From an uncultured Paracoccaceae bacterium (GTDB lineage: Bacteria > Pseudomonadota > Alphaproteobacteria > Rhodobacterales > Rhodobacteraceae), in assembly GCA_947494445.1 (NCBI GenBank), contig CANLVD010000016.1, positions 1-64,000 on the forward strand: 64,000 nt of DNA, written 5' to 3'. Shown piece after piece: positions 1 through 8,703 of the stretch. A model generated the notes under the pieces. That model did not search any database. It had not been told where the DNA came from and was given only the letters and a program-made list of their open reading frames with translations. Within the stretch, counting starts at the first letter, position 1. Every line of letters begins with the position of its first letter. The position numbers and the translations under genes are program-made.

Positions 1-320
1 TTCGCATCTGTTTGCTCCTTCGAAAGGTTGAGCAAACTCTACATCAAACTGAGGGAAGTTTCGGGGGGCAGGTCAAATCAATTATCCTACATAGAATCCA
101 AACGGATGGGGTCATTTGATGAAAGGCAAGATTTAGTGAATATTGTTCAAAAAAACTATTTGAAGTTGCTCCAGAGCTTACTAATCTTCCCAGGGATCGT
201 TATCATTATCCTGACAACAACAATTACTACGACTGGGCTTCAGTCTTTGAGTTTTTAGCGCCTCATTACATTCCACGGCATCGCGATATGCTGGGTGCTA
301 TTGCCAAAGTAATGGTTTAG
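1..320 (+). pseudogene. 3' end of an unrecognised gene, apparently frameshifted
   Basis: A reading frame is open from the left edge (position 1) and then runs into stretches of low-complexity translation ending at 258. A second frame, open from about 123 to a TAG at 318-320, reads like genuine protein (..EVAPELTNLPRDRYHYPDN..., then ..YDWASVFEFLAPHY...). The two join naturally at a run of seven A (149-155); one additional A there would restore a single frame. This is either a real one-base deletion or a sequencing error in a homopolymer. The segment is visibly more AT-rich than the neighbouring 60% GC genes, which suggests recent acquisition. I do not recognise the family, and the 5' part lies outside the window. 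Confidence 0.5.
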
Positions 321-369
321 TGGAGCGACGATCTAATCACCAATTAAACGCGGTCGCTGCCCTGGGTTC

Positions 370-1026
370 TCAGAGCGTCAGGGTTTTGATCAGGCGGGCT
401 GCTTCGGCCTCGATGCTGGCCAGTGCGGCGCGGTCTTCGCCGGGGAAGAAGCGGGCGCGCAGTGCTGTTGGCATGGGTGCGGGCTGAAAGGTGGAAACCT
501 TGGGGCCGGTTTGCAATGTTTCGGCGCGGTAGCTGTCGATCAGGGCGCTTTGTGCGGCCTTGGCGGCACCATAGGCCCCGAAAAATTTCTCACCTGCGCG
601 CGCATCGGTCACGAAGACCGCCTGGCCTGCCTTTGCTGCCAGAAGTAGCGGGCGAGTCAGGGCGATCAGGCGTTGGGTGGCGGTGGCGTTGACGGCCATT
701 GCCTTGTCCCAGTCCTTGGTCGCGGTCATGTCGGCGGGTGACATGGGTGTTGCGTGCGCGGCTGCGTGGATCAGCAGATCAAGGTGACCCCAGCGGTCGT
801 GAATGGCGCGGCACATGGACCGCAGGCCAGCCTCATCGGTGATGTCGAGCGGGATGAGGGTGGATGCGCCGCCCTTGGCCTCGATCTTGTCGGCCAGTTC
901 CTCAAGCCCGCCGGTGGTCCGGGCGAGTGCCAGAATATGGGTGTCCGGTCCGGCCAGCGCTTCGGCCAGAGCAAAACCGAAGCCGCGTGAGGCGCCGGTG
1001 ACAAGGGCAATGCGGGGGGTGGTCAT
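370..1026 (-). CDS. SDR family NAD(P)-dependent oxidoreductase
   Basis: A 218-residue short-chain dehydrogenase/reductase with a Rossmann fold. The nucleotide-binding motif TGASRGFG is at residues 10-17, and a catalytic Tyr-x3-Lys is at Y152/K156 (YGAAK). The usual catalytic serine, some 13 residues before the Tyr, is not obvious; the corresponding strand reads FVTDARAG. This is either a variant active site or a member with a different substrate orientation. The start codon lies 3 bases beyond the purF stop, so it is almost certainly co-transcribed with purF. The substrate cannot be inferred from sequence, and a role in purine synthesis is not implied by adjacency alone. Confidence 0.85.
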   Translation of the reverse strand: MTTPRIALVTGASRGFGFALAEALAGPDTHILALARTTGGLEELADKIEAKGGASTLIPLDITDEAGLRSMCRAIHDRWGHLDLLIHAAAHATPMSPADMTATKDWDKAMAVNATATQRLIALTRPLLLAAKAGQAVFVTDARAGEKFFGAYGAAKAAQSALIDSYRAETLQTGPKVSTFQPAPMPTALRARFFPGEDRAALASIEAEAARLIKTLTL

Positions 1027-1029
1027 GGC

Positions 1030-2496
1030 TCAGGCGGGCTCTTTCATCTTGAAGCCCTTGTCGACCATGTCCAGCGGGCGCACCGGGTACTGGCCGGAGA
1101 AGCAGGCATCACAGAACTGAGGCTCAGCCGCCTTGCGGCCCTTCTTTTCGCCACAGGCCCGGTACAAGCCGTCAAGAGAGACGAATTTCAGACTGTCGAC
1201 GCCCAAGTGGTCGCGCATCTGTTCCTCGGACATGGTGGAAGCGAGCAGTTTTTCGCGCTCGGGCGTATCAACGCCGTAAAAGCAGGGCCATTGGGTGGGC
1301 GGCGAGGCGATGCGGAAATGGACTTCGGCGGCGCCCGCGTCGAGGATCATTTCCTTGATCTTGCGGCTGGTGGTGCCGCGCACGACACTGTCATCGACCA
1401 GAATGATCCGTTTGCCACGAATGAGCGCGCGATTGACGTTGAGTTTCAGACGCACGCCCATGTTGCGGATATGTTCGGTCGGCTCGATGAAGGTGCGGCC
1501 CATGTACTGGTTGCGGATGATGCCCATGGCGTAGGGAATGCCGCTTTCCTGCGAATAGCCGATGGCCGCAGGCGTGCCGCTGTCGGGAACAGGGCAGACG
1601 AGATCGGCATCGACCGGGGCTTCCTTGGCCAGTTCCACGCCGATCATGCGGCGGGTTTCATAGACCGAGCGGCCACCGATGACGCTGTCGGGGCGCGAGA
1701 AATAGACATGTTCGAACACGCAGAACTTGGATTTGCGCTTCTCAAAGGGAAAGAAGCTTTCAAGGCCCTGATCGGTGATGATGACCATTTCGCCGGGTTC
1801 GATCTCTCGCACAAACTCGGCGCCGATGATGTCGAGCGCGCAGGTCTCGGAGGCCAGTGCATAGCCCTCGCCCAGACGGCCCAGCATCAGGGGGCGCACA
1901 CCCAGGGGATCGCGCACACCGATCAGCTTGGAGCGGGTCATGGCAACGATGGAAAATGCGCCTTCGACCCGGCGCAGGGCATCCTTGATCCGCTCGGGGA
2001 TGTTCTTCTGGATGGAACGCGCCATCAGATGGATGATGCATTCGGTGTCGGACGAGGACTGAAAGATCGAGCCGCGCTCGATCAGCTCACGCCTGAGCGC
2101 CTCGGCATTTGTGATGTTGCCGTTATGTGCGATTGCACATCCACCCATGGCGAATTCGGCAAAGAGCGGCTGGACGTCGCGGATCTGGGTCTGCCCCTTG
2201 GAGCCCGCGGTTGAATAGCGCACATGGCCGATGCCCAGCGTGCCGGGCAGGGTTTCCATCAGCTTCTGGCTGGTGAAGGTATCACGGACATAGCCGAAGC
2301 GGCGGGCGGAGTTGAAACCGGTGTCGGGCGTATAGGTGACGATGCCGCCTGCCTCCTGCCCGCGATGTTGCAAGGCGTGCAGGCCGAGAGCGACGAAATT
2401 GGCCGCATCGGCCACGCCATGGATCCCGAATATCCCGCATTCCTCCCGCAATTTGTCGTCGTCGAACGGATGGGCGGGGGGAAGGGAATCAGACAT
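1030..2496 (-). CDS. purF: Amidophosphoribosyltransferase (PurF)
   Basis: Catalyses the first committed step of de novo purine synthesis: PRPP plus glutamine to 5-phosphoribosylamine. The N-terminal glutaminase domain carries the nucleophile Cys in EECGIFGI (about residue 20), which implies removal of a short propeptide. The C-terminal phosphoribosyltransferase domain has the PRPP loop VDDSVVRGTTS. The length of 488 residues is normal. The frame is open to a TTG at 2502, but the ATG at 2496 is preferred. The gene is followed within 3 bases by an SDR gene. In many bacteria it sits next to cvpA; here cvpA is about 9 kb away, with a sugar-transport island between them. Confidence 0.97.
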   Translation of the reverse strand: MSDSLPPAHPFDDDKLREECGIFGIHGVADAANFVALGLHALQHRGQEAGGIVTYTPDTGFNSARRFGYVRDTFTSQKLMETLPGTLGIGHVRYSTAGSKGQTQIRDVQPLFAEFAMGGCAIAHNGNITNAEALRRELIERGSIFQSSSDTECIIHLMARSIQKNIPERIKDALRRVEGAFSIVAMTRSKLIGVRDPLGVRPLMLGRLGEGYALASETCALDIIGAEFVREIEPGEMVIITDQGLESFFPFEKRKSKFCVFEHVYFSRPDSVIGGRSVYETRRMIGVELAKEAPVDADLVCPVPDSGTPAAIGYSQESGIPYAMGIIRNQYMGRTFIEPTEHIRNMGVRLKLNVNRALIRGKRIILVDDSVVRGTTSRKIKEMILDAGAAEVHFRIASPPTQWPCFYGVDTPEREKLLASTMSEEQMRDHLGVDSLKFVSLDGLYRACGEKKGRKAAEPQFCDACFSGQYPVRPLDMVDKGFKMKEPA

Positions 2497-2718
2497 GGGC
2501 AAAAGCGCTCCGTGCGGCGGCAGGATGAGAGGTCATATAGCGCGGTGTCATGGTGCTGTCACGTGGCCGTTTGGGTATATTCGACGGCAGTGGATGGGAT
2601 GGCCTGCTGTGTGCGTGTTCAGGAGGTGAGGCGGGTTGATTTCGGCAGCTGTGATGAAAGGTGTGGCCTCGGGCAAGCTGGCATTGCCTGACCGTCGGTA
2701 AATCCGCATTCTCAACCC

Positions 2719-3237
2719 ATGGTCATCACCGTTCTGTCACATGATCCTGCCTGGAAGGCGATGTTCACGCGCGAGGCTTCAGCGATCACAGCCGCTCTCA
2801 AGAACGCACCGATCGTGCTGCATCACATCGGCAGCACTGCCGTGCCCGGCATTCTGGCCAAACCGATCATCGACCTTCTTGGAGTGGTTGATGCCATTGC
2901 GGACATAGATGCAAACGCGCACGCGCTGGAAGCGCTGGGATATGAAGCCAAGGGCGCGTATGGCATTGAGGGCAGACGATATTTTCGCAAGAATGACAGC
3001 GCCGGAGAGCGGCGGTTTCATCTTCATGTCTTCGCGAGGGACACCGCGCATGTTGAGCGGCACCTTGCCTTTCGGGACTATCTTCTGGCGCATGCGGATG
3101 TGGCGGCTGAATACTCGGCCTTGAAAGCAGCACTGACTGTCACGCGTGATCTTTCTCAGGATGATTACATCGCTGGCAAAGACCCGTTTATCAAAGCCAC
3201 GGAGCGGAAGGCACTGGAATGGCATCGGCGGGAGTGA
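2719..3237 (+). CDS. GrpB family protein (UPF0157)
   Basis: A 172-residue protein of the GrpB/UPF0157 family, a nucleotidyltransferase-like fold of uncertain activity. The diagnostic stretch HHIGSTAVPGILAKPIIDLL lies at about residues 34-53 and includes the GS motif and the acidic residue expected of the nucleotidyltransferase fold. It lacks a signal peptide or membrane segment, so it is cytosolic. It stands alone on the plus strand, diverging from purF and converging on the sugar ABC operon. No ribosome-binding site is obvious before the ATG. The family occurs as single genes and as fusions to dephospho-CoA kinase; no function should be assumed here. Confidence 0.85.
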   Translation: MVITVLSHDPAWKAMFTREASAITAALKNAPIVLHHIGSTAVPGILAKPIIDLLGVVDAIADIDANAHALEALGYEAKGAYGIEGRRYFRKNDSAGERRFHLHVFARDTAHVERHLAFRDYLLAHADVAAEYSALKAALTVTRDLSQDDYIAGKDPFIKATERKALEWHRRE

Positions 3238-3313
3238 GGCGCTGTCCTTTATCCGTCAACCTGTCAGGCCACGGCATTGACACCGCATGGACAAGACGGT
3301 TTGGCACTGACAC

Positions 3314-4402
3314 TCAGTGGGCTTGGCTGGCAACCTCCTGATGGGGGAAGAGATGTGCCATGGATGCATCAAAAGTCAGGTCGATGTCTGTGCCGGGTGC
3401 AAGGACCTGATCCTCGGCAATGGCTGCGATCACTTTTGAGCCGTCCTGCAAGGCCACGTCCACCACGGTTTCGCTGCCCAGACGCTCGGTCAGGGAAACC
3501 TTGCCGTAGATCATGCCGGTTTTGGTATCTGTGGGCGTCAGATACTGGGGACGCACGCCCAGTAATGCGCGGTCGCCCTTGCCGATTGTATCGTTGATAT
3601 TTTTCACCGTGATCGGGTCCAGCGATGCGTTGCCCACCACGGCTGTTTCCGCGTCCGCATGCTGCACATCGACTTCTATGAAGTTCATCGAAGGTGCGCC
3701 CAGAAAGCCTGCAACAAAGAGGTTGGCGGGGTTGTGATACAGTTCCATCGGCGAGCCGATCTGCATGATCTTGCCGTCCTTCAGCACCACGATCTTGTCG
3801 GCCAGTGTCATCGCCTCGACCTGATCATGGGTCACATAGATCATGGAGGCTCCAAGGCTTTGATGCAGCCGCCCGATTTCCATGCGCATGTCCATCCTGA
3901 GGGCTGCATCAAGGTTGGACAGCGGCTCGTCGAAGAGAAAGACCTTCGGGTCGCGGACAATGGCCCGGCCGATGGCGACGCGCTGGCGCTGGCCGCCTGA
4001 CAATTCACTGGGGCGGCGGTCCAGAAGATGTTCCATCTGCAGGACCCGGGCGGCCTCGGCCACTTTTGTTTCCTTCTCCTCTTTCGAGGCTTTGGCGATG
4101 GTCAGGCCAAAGGCCACGTTTTCGCGCACTGTCATATGCGGAAAAATCGCATAGGTCTGAAACACCATGGCGATGCCGCGCTGTTTGGGTTCAAGGTCAT
4201 TCACAAGTTGGCCGTCAATCTCAAGCGTGCCTGAGGTGATGTCTTCCAGACCGGCGATCATCCGCAACAACGTGGATTTGCCACAGCCCGAGGGGCCGAC
4301 GAAGACAACGAATTCTCCGTCGTCGATGTCGATGTCCACACCCTTGATGACCTCGACGCTGCCGTAACTCTTGCGGATGTCCCGCAGTTTCACCGTTGCC
4401 AT
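3314..4402 (-). CDS. Sugar ABC transporter ATP-binding protein (UgpC/MsmK type)
   Basis: The 362-residue ATPase of a CUT1 carbohydrate importer. The Walker A motif GPSGCGKST is at residues 36-44, the signature LSGGQRQR follows at about 134, and Walker B is LFDEPLSNLDA. A C-terminal TOBE/MalK-like regulatory domain (about residues 240-360) matches the full-length MalK/UgpC architecture. It is the last gene of the operon, starting 4 bases after the glycosidase stop. MalK-type ATPases can be shared among several permeases, so it may also energise other importers in the cell. The substrate is inferred only from the adjacent glycosidase. Confidence 0.93.
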   Translation of the reverse strand: MATVKLRDIRKSYGSVEVIKGVDIDIDDGEFVVFVGPSGCGKSTLLRMIAGLEDITSGTLEIDGQLVNDLEPKQRGIAMVFQTYAIFPHMTVRENVAFGLTIAKASKEEKETKVAEAARVLQMEHLLDRRPSELSGGQRQRVAIGRAIVRDPKVFLFDEPLSNLDAALRMDMRMEIGRLHQSLGASMIYVTHDQVEAMTLADKIVVLKDGKIMQIGSPMELYHNPANLFVAGFLGAPSMNFIEVDVQHADAETAVVGNASLDPITVKNINDTIGKGDRALLGVRPQYLTPTDTKTGMIYGKVSLTERLGSETVVDVALQDGSKVIAAIAEDQVLAPGTDIDLTFDASMAHLFPHQEVASQAH

Positions 4403-4406
4403 GGCT

Positions 4407-5399
4407 TCACTCCCTCGCGTTTTCGAGCGTTCTGATGCTCAGGTATCCGTTTTCATCTGTCAGGACCGGATCGGGATCGGTCACATGGCCGACGAAATCG
4501 CCGTTAGGGCGGTCGGCAAATCCCATGATTGCAAGTCCGTCATCAGTTTGAAGAATGCGGGCCGCATAGCGCTGGCAGGGCATTGCACCGTCCAGAAACT
4601 GACCGGGGGCAATCGTCCATGGGCCGCGCGGATGATCCGCCATCAGGTAATGTGAGCCGGTAACCGGGCCGCCGGGGACGCGCCCGGCCTGTTCGGCGGA
4701 GAAATGCTCGGCTGCGGTGCAGAACAGGCAATACCAGCGCCCGGCGTGTTCAAAGACCTGAGGCACTTCAAGCTGCCCGAAGCCGCCGACGAAGACGGGC
4801 GGCTCAAGGGTCCATGTGTTCAGGTCGTTGGAAGTGGCCAGACCAACGGCACCGCCTGCATTCGGCTCGGCAATGCCTGCGGCACGTGCAGTGAAGTACA
4901 TCAGCCAGCCGTTGCTGTCGGGATCGCGCATCACCCAAGGGTCGCGCATTGCGCGGTCATGCCAGAGGCTGGTTGCGAAATCATCCTCATAGTGGTGGGC
5001 GTTTGGCCCTGTCAGATCAAGGCACAAGCCTCCGTTGACGCGTGCCCAGTTGTGGCCGTCGTTGCTGATCGCGTGGCCGATCCGCTGATAAAGCCCGTCT
5101 TCACCGTGATTTGACCCGGTGTAGAACAGATGCCAGCCACCGTCGTCATCACGCAGGGTCGATCCGGTCCAGGTCGTATAGTTGTCCCACGCCGGTCCGT
5201 CAGAGGGTTTCAGACAGGTTCCCAGATGCTCCCATGTCTTCAGGTCGCGGCTGATGGCATGGCCCTGCGCCACATGAAAGTGGCGCAGTTCCGGATCCCC
5301 CAGCGATTTGGGTGCGTTGAGGAAATAGGCGTGCCAGATGTCGCCATCGCGCCAGTACCACGAATCCCAGATCCAGCGATCATCAAGTGCAAGAACCAT
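4407..5399 (-). CDS. Clan GH-J glycoside hydrolase (GH32/GH68-like), cytoplasmic
   Basis: A 330-residue single-domain five-bladed beta-propeller enzyme. Candidate catalytic residues match clan J: nucleophile D12 in WDSW, the transition-state stabiliser D153 in the RDP motif, and acid/base E211 in QLEVPQVF. The WDSW box resembles GH68 levansucrases more than the NDPNG box of GH32, but the protein is much shorter than typical GH68 enzymes. There is no signal peptide, so it should act on sugar already imported by the neighbouring ABC system, probably splitting a fructoside or a related furanoside. The start is the ATG at 5399, which overlaps the permease stop by one base (TGATG); a longer frame upstream is antisense noise over the permease gene. 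GH43 membership cannot be excluded. Confidence 0.75.
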   Translation of the reverse strand: MVLALDDRWIWDSWYWRDGDIWHAYFLNAPKSLGDPELRHFHVAQGHAISRDLKTWEHLGTCLKPSDGPAWDNYTTWTGSTLRDDDGGWHLFYTGSNHGEDGLYQRIGHAISNDGHNWARVNGGLCLDLTGPNAHHYEDDFATSLWHDRAMRDPWVMRDPDSNGWLMYFTARAAGIAEPNAGGAVGLATSNDLNTWTLEPPVFVGGFGQLEVPQVFEHAGRWYCLFCTAAEHFSAEQAGRVPGGPVTGSHYLMADHPRGPWTIAPGQFLDGAMPCQRYAARILQTDDGLAIMGFADRPNGDFVGHVTDPDPVLTDENGYLSIRTLENARE

Positions 5400-6277
5400 C
5401 ACTTGACCCCCGTGGATGCTACAGACGCGATGGAGACCCTTTGAAGCGACAGATAGAAGGCAAGGACAGGGATGGTTATGATCGTAAGATAGGCCATGAC
5501 CTCGCCCCATGGGACGTTCAACTGATCTGTGAAATAGCCAAGACCGACCATGACCGGGCGGATGGATTCTTCCTGCACCACCATCAGTGGCCACAGGTAC
5601 TGGTTGTACATGAACAGGAATTTCAGAATGGCAGCCGTCGCGATGACCGGTCCCGACAGAGGCATGACGACTTTGCGGTAGATGGTCCACCAGGATGCGC
5701 CTTCGACCTGCGAAGCTTCGATCAGTTCCTTTGGCAAATCCTTGAAAAACTGCACGAAGAGGAAAATCGACAGCGCATCGGCGATTAAGGGTACGATCTG
5801 CACACGGTAGGAGTTCAGCCATCCCAGTTCAAAGCCCTCCAGCCCGATCCACGGCAATTGCGAGGCCATCAGCAGGAGCGGGATGAAGATCGTCTCATAG
5901 GGAATGATCAACGTGGCCAGCAGCACGGCAAAAATGATCGTCTTGCCGGTCCATTCGATGAAGACAAAGGCAAAAGCCGCGAGCGAGCAGACAAAGAGGC
6001 AAAGCAGCACGGTCACGCCGGTGATCAGGATGGAATTGAAGACAAAGACACCGATGGGAGCATGGTCGAATGCGTCCGTGTAGTTTTGCAGCGAAAGATC
6101 ACCGACCGGCAGAAAGGCACGCAGGCTTTTGGTGTCCAGCAACAGCTGCGCGGAGGGTTTGAACGAACTCATCACCATGAAAAGCAATGGAAAGATGAAG
6201 ATGATCGCCACGAGCAGCAGAACGCCGTAGCGCGTCCAGAGCCTGATGCCGTGGTTGTCTCCGGTGACCCTTGCCAT
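5399..6277 (-). CDS. Carbohydrate ABC transporter permease (MalG/UgpE type)
   Basis: A 292-residue inner-membrane permease with about six transmembrane helices, the first at residues 15-35 (YGVLLLVAIIFIFPLLF). The cytoplasmic EAA loop that contacts the ATPase is visible as ELIEASQVEGASWWTIYRKV at about residues 180-200. It pairs with the upstream MalF-type permease to form the membrane channel of a CUT1 importer. It is translationally linked at both ends: it starts 1 base after the upstream gene's stop and overlaps the glycosidase start by one base. The length and topology are normal for the family. Confidence 0.93.
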   Translation of the reverse strand: MARVTGDNHGIRLWTRYGVLLLVAIIFIFPLLFMVMSSFKPSAQLLLDTKSLRAFLPVGDLSLQNYTDAFDHAPIGVFVFNSILITGVTVLLCLFVCSLAAFAFVFIEWTGKTIIFAVLLATLIIPYETIFIPLLLMASQLPWIGLEGFELGWLNSYRVQIVPLIADALSIFLFVQFFKDLPKELIEASQVEGASWWTIYRKVVMPLSGPVIATAAILKFLFMYNQYLWPLMVVQEESIRPVMVGLGYFTDQLNVPWGEVMAYLTIITIPVLAFYLSLQRVSIASVASTGVK

Positions 6278-6278
6278 G

Positions 6279-7349
6279 CTATTTCTCCCTCGTCAGATAG
6301 CGCTGCACCAGCGAGATCGACAGAACGATCACGAAGAGGATCACGCTGATGGTTGAGCCCCCCGAGATGTCCTGCTTGCCATAGCCACGTTCGACCGCCT
6401 GGAAGACCAGCACTTGCGTGCTGTCCAGCGGGCCGCCATTGGTCATTACGTCGATCTGCGCGAACAAGGCGAAGGCCTGCATTGTGATGACGATCAGGAT
6501 CAGAACAGCGGTATTGCGCAGGCCCGGCCACGTGATGAAGCGGAAGGCCTGCCACTTGCTGGCGCCTTCGATGTCGCCAGCCTCGTAAAGCGTCGGACTG
6601 ATGTTCTGCAGCCCGGCCAGCCAGATGACCATATGAAATCCGACGCCCTGCCAGATCGACATCGCCATGATCGAGCCAAGTGCCGTGTTGGGGTTGCCGA
6701 GCCAGTCCTGCGGGCTGAAAGCGCCGAAGGACAGCCAGCCCAGCACATTGTTCAAAAGACCGTCACCCGGTGAATAAATGAACTGCCAAAGCAGCGAGAC
6801 CACCACGATCGAGACGACGACCGGCATGAAGTAAACGGTTCGGAAAATGTTGATGCCACGCAGCTTCTGGTTGATCAGAAGGGCAAGACCGAGCGCCAAT
6901 GCGGCCTGTATGGGGGCCACGAAGAGCACGAATTTGACGGTGTTCACCAAGGCTTTCATGAAGACAACGTCAGAGGCCAGAACGACCTTTCGGTTTTCGC
7001 CCGATTGCCATGAAAACCATTCCCGTTTGCCCTTGAGGTTAGGGTAATCAGGATTGTTGCGTGTAAATGTCCTCAGGCGTGGGTATTCATAGGCGCCATC
7101 AGCGTCACGCATGGCCTCTCCTGCGGTGTCGCGCTTTGGTTCGAGCGTGAAGTAGGCAAGCCCCAGCAGATCTGAGTAGTTCTCAAAGCCGACATATTCG
7201 GCGGCATTGGGCGAAGCGAGGCGCTGGTTGGTCAGTGAAAACGCGAAAGCCAGGAAAAACGGGAGGATGATGAACAGGGTCATCAGGGCCACGCCGGGGA
7301 AGGCCATCAGCCAGCCTGAGCTGTTTGATCGTGTCAGTTTGGAAGCCAT
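6279..7349 (-). CDS. Carbohydrate ABC transporter permease (MalF/UgpA type)
   Basis: A 356-residue inner-membrane permease, the MalF-like partner of the next gene. The first membrane helix is at about residues 13-35. A long periplasmic segment of roughly 85 residues follows (rich in charged and aromatic residues, residues 40-125) before the remaining helices. The EAA loop reads LYEAGDIEGASKWQAFRFI at about residues 255-275. The extended first periplasmic loop makes it longer than the ~300 residues of simple UgpA permeases, closer to MalF architecture. It sits 72 bases downstream of the binding-protein gene in the LacI-controlled operon. Confidence 0.92.
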   Translation of the reverse strand: MASKLTRSNSSGWLMAFPGVALMTLFIILPFFLAFAFSLTNQRLASPNAAEYVGFENYSDLLGLAYFTLEPKRDTAGEAMRDADGAYEYPRLRTFTRNNPDYPNLKGKREWFSWQSGENRKVVLASDVVFMKALVNTVKFVLFVAPIQAALALGLALLINQKLRGINIFRTVYFMPVVVSIVVVSLLWQFIYSPGDGLLNNVLGWLSFGAFSPQDWLGNPNTALGSIMAMSIWQGVGFHMVIWLAGLQNISPTLYEAGDIEGASKWQAFRFITWPGLRNTAVLILIVITMQAFALFAQIDVMTNGGPLDSTQVLVFQAVERGYGKQDISGGSTISVILFVIVLSISLVQRYLTREK

Positions 7350-7421
7350 CTTGTCTCCGTCCGCTGAATGAATGACATGCGGGAGGCGCGGCGGTGGTTC
7401 TGCCGCCGCGCCAAAGACCGA

Positions 7422-8687
7422 TCAGTTGTGGCCGTAGCCCTGATTGTTCTCGATGTCTTCGCCGATCTCATCGGCAGCAGCGTCCAGCGTGTCAGCCACA
7501 TCGGCACCGTTTGCGATGTCGGCAAGCGCCTTTTCAAAGACCTTCGCCTGCACGATGTAGCCCGGTGTCACAGGCCGCAGCCTGGCCTGATTTTCCGACA
7601 GGGCATAGAAGACCTCAAGCGGTCCCCCGTCGGAATAGTTGGCAGTCCCGACCGCCGCAGCCGCAGTGGACGGGATCAGGCCCGTGCCGTCTGAAAACGC
7701 GGTCAGATATTTGGGCTGAATGGCAAATTCGATGAACTGGCGGGCGCCATCGGGATGTTCGGTCGTGGCCGAGACACCGAACTGCCAGGATGCACCGCCG
7801 ATCACCGGTCCATTCCCGAAGTCGGGTGCAGGGAGGAACAGTGCATCGTCTCCGAATTTCTCGACGACCGGCAGTGCAGCCCAGTTGCCGTTCCAGCTCA
7901 GGGCATATTTGCCTTCAAGGAAACCCGTTTCGCGATCTGCTGCATCCTGACTGGTGCCCGGAGCAAAATCATTGGCAAACAGACCCTGCCACCAGTCGCC
8001 GAAATCCAAGGCAGCATCACTGTTTAAGGCGCCTTCGGCTGCCTGATAACCCTCGCGGTCAACAATGTCGCCGCCAAAGCTTTGCAGGAAAGGCGAGAAA
8101 GCGTAAGGGTACCATTCGCCGGTCCAGGCCATGCTCAGATCCAGCGGGTAGTCAAAATCTCCTGTATTTTTCAGGGTCACCAGTGCCGCGTCGAATTCTT
8201 CGCGTGTCCATGGCGCATCAAGGGTCGGGATGCGGATGATGTTTGCCTCCAGCACCGATTTGCGGGCCATCATGGCAACGGCTGCGTCCCACAGGCCGAC
8301 GGAGTAAACCTCGCCGTTCCAGCGACCGATTGTGCCGGGCAGAAAGCCCTCAAGTTTCGCGTTGTCTATGCCAAGGGGCTGCATGTATCCCGCCCATGCC
8401 CAGTTCGGCATCACCGGGCCGTCGACATCAAGAATGTCGGGCAGTTTTCCCGCCAGTGCCGCGGCCCCGACCGCATCATTATAGGCCAGTTGAGGAAAGG
8501 TTTCGATGACAACGGTGAAGTCTGACTGGCTGGCGTTGAACTCTTCGACAACCTGATTGACCAGCGCCTCTTCAGCATTGGCGCTTCCTGCGCCGTGGTA
8601 CCACAGGCTCAGCTCTGTTTGTGCGGATGCAGCACCGGCAAGCGCTGTTGTCGCGATCAGTCCCGCGAAAATCGATGGAAATTTCAT
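7422..8687 (-). CDS. Extracellular sugar-binding protein of ABC transporter
   Basis: A 421-residue family-1 solute-binding protein (MalE/UgpB-like). The start is the ATG at 8687, preceded at a 7-base spacing by GGGAGG; a frame open to 8717 would run into the lacI gene. Residues 1-22 form a Sec signal peptide ending AGAASA, so the mature protein is periplasmic and captures the sugar for the two permeases. The binding-protein fold is recognisable from motifs such as LSLWYHG at the mature N-terminus and ALSWNGNWAALP in the hinge area. It starts 16 bases after the lacI stop, so the regulator and transporter are probably on one transcript. Confidence 0.93.
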   Translation of the reverse strand: MKFPSIFAGLIATTALAGAASAQTELSLWYHGAGSANAEEALVNQVVEEFNASQSDFTVVIETFPQLAYNDAVGAAALAGKLPDILDVDGPVMPNWAWAGYMQPLGIDNAKLEGFLPGTIGRWNGEVYSVGLWDAAVAMMARKSVLEANIIRIPTLDAPWTREEFDAALVTLKNTGDFDYPLDLSMAWTGEWYPYAFSPFLQSFGGDIVDREGYQAAEGALNSDAALDFGDWWQGLFANDFAPGTSQDAADRETGFLEGKYALSWNGNWAALPVVEKFGDDALFLPAPDFGNGPVIGGASWQFGVSATTEHPDGARQFIEFAIQPKYLTAFSDGTGLIPSTAAAAVGTANYSDGGPLEVFYALSENQARLRPVTPGYIVQAKVFEKALADIANGADVADTLDAAADEIGEDIENNQGYGHN

Positions 8688-8703
8688 TGTCAGTCCTCCC
8701 TTT

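Noticed and set aside
1207-2214. Plus-strand frame of 335 codons opposite purF
   Set aside because: Antisense shadow of a conserved gene; high GC third positions explain the lack of stops.
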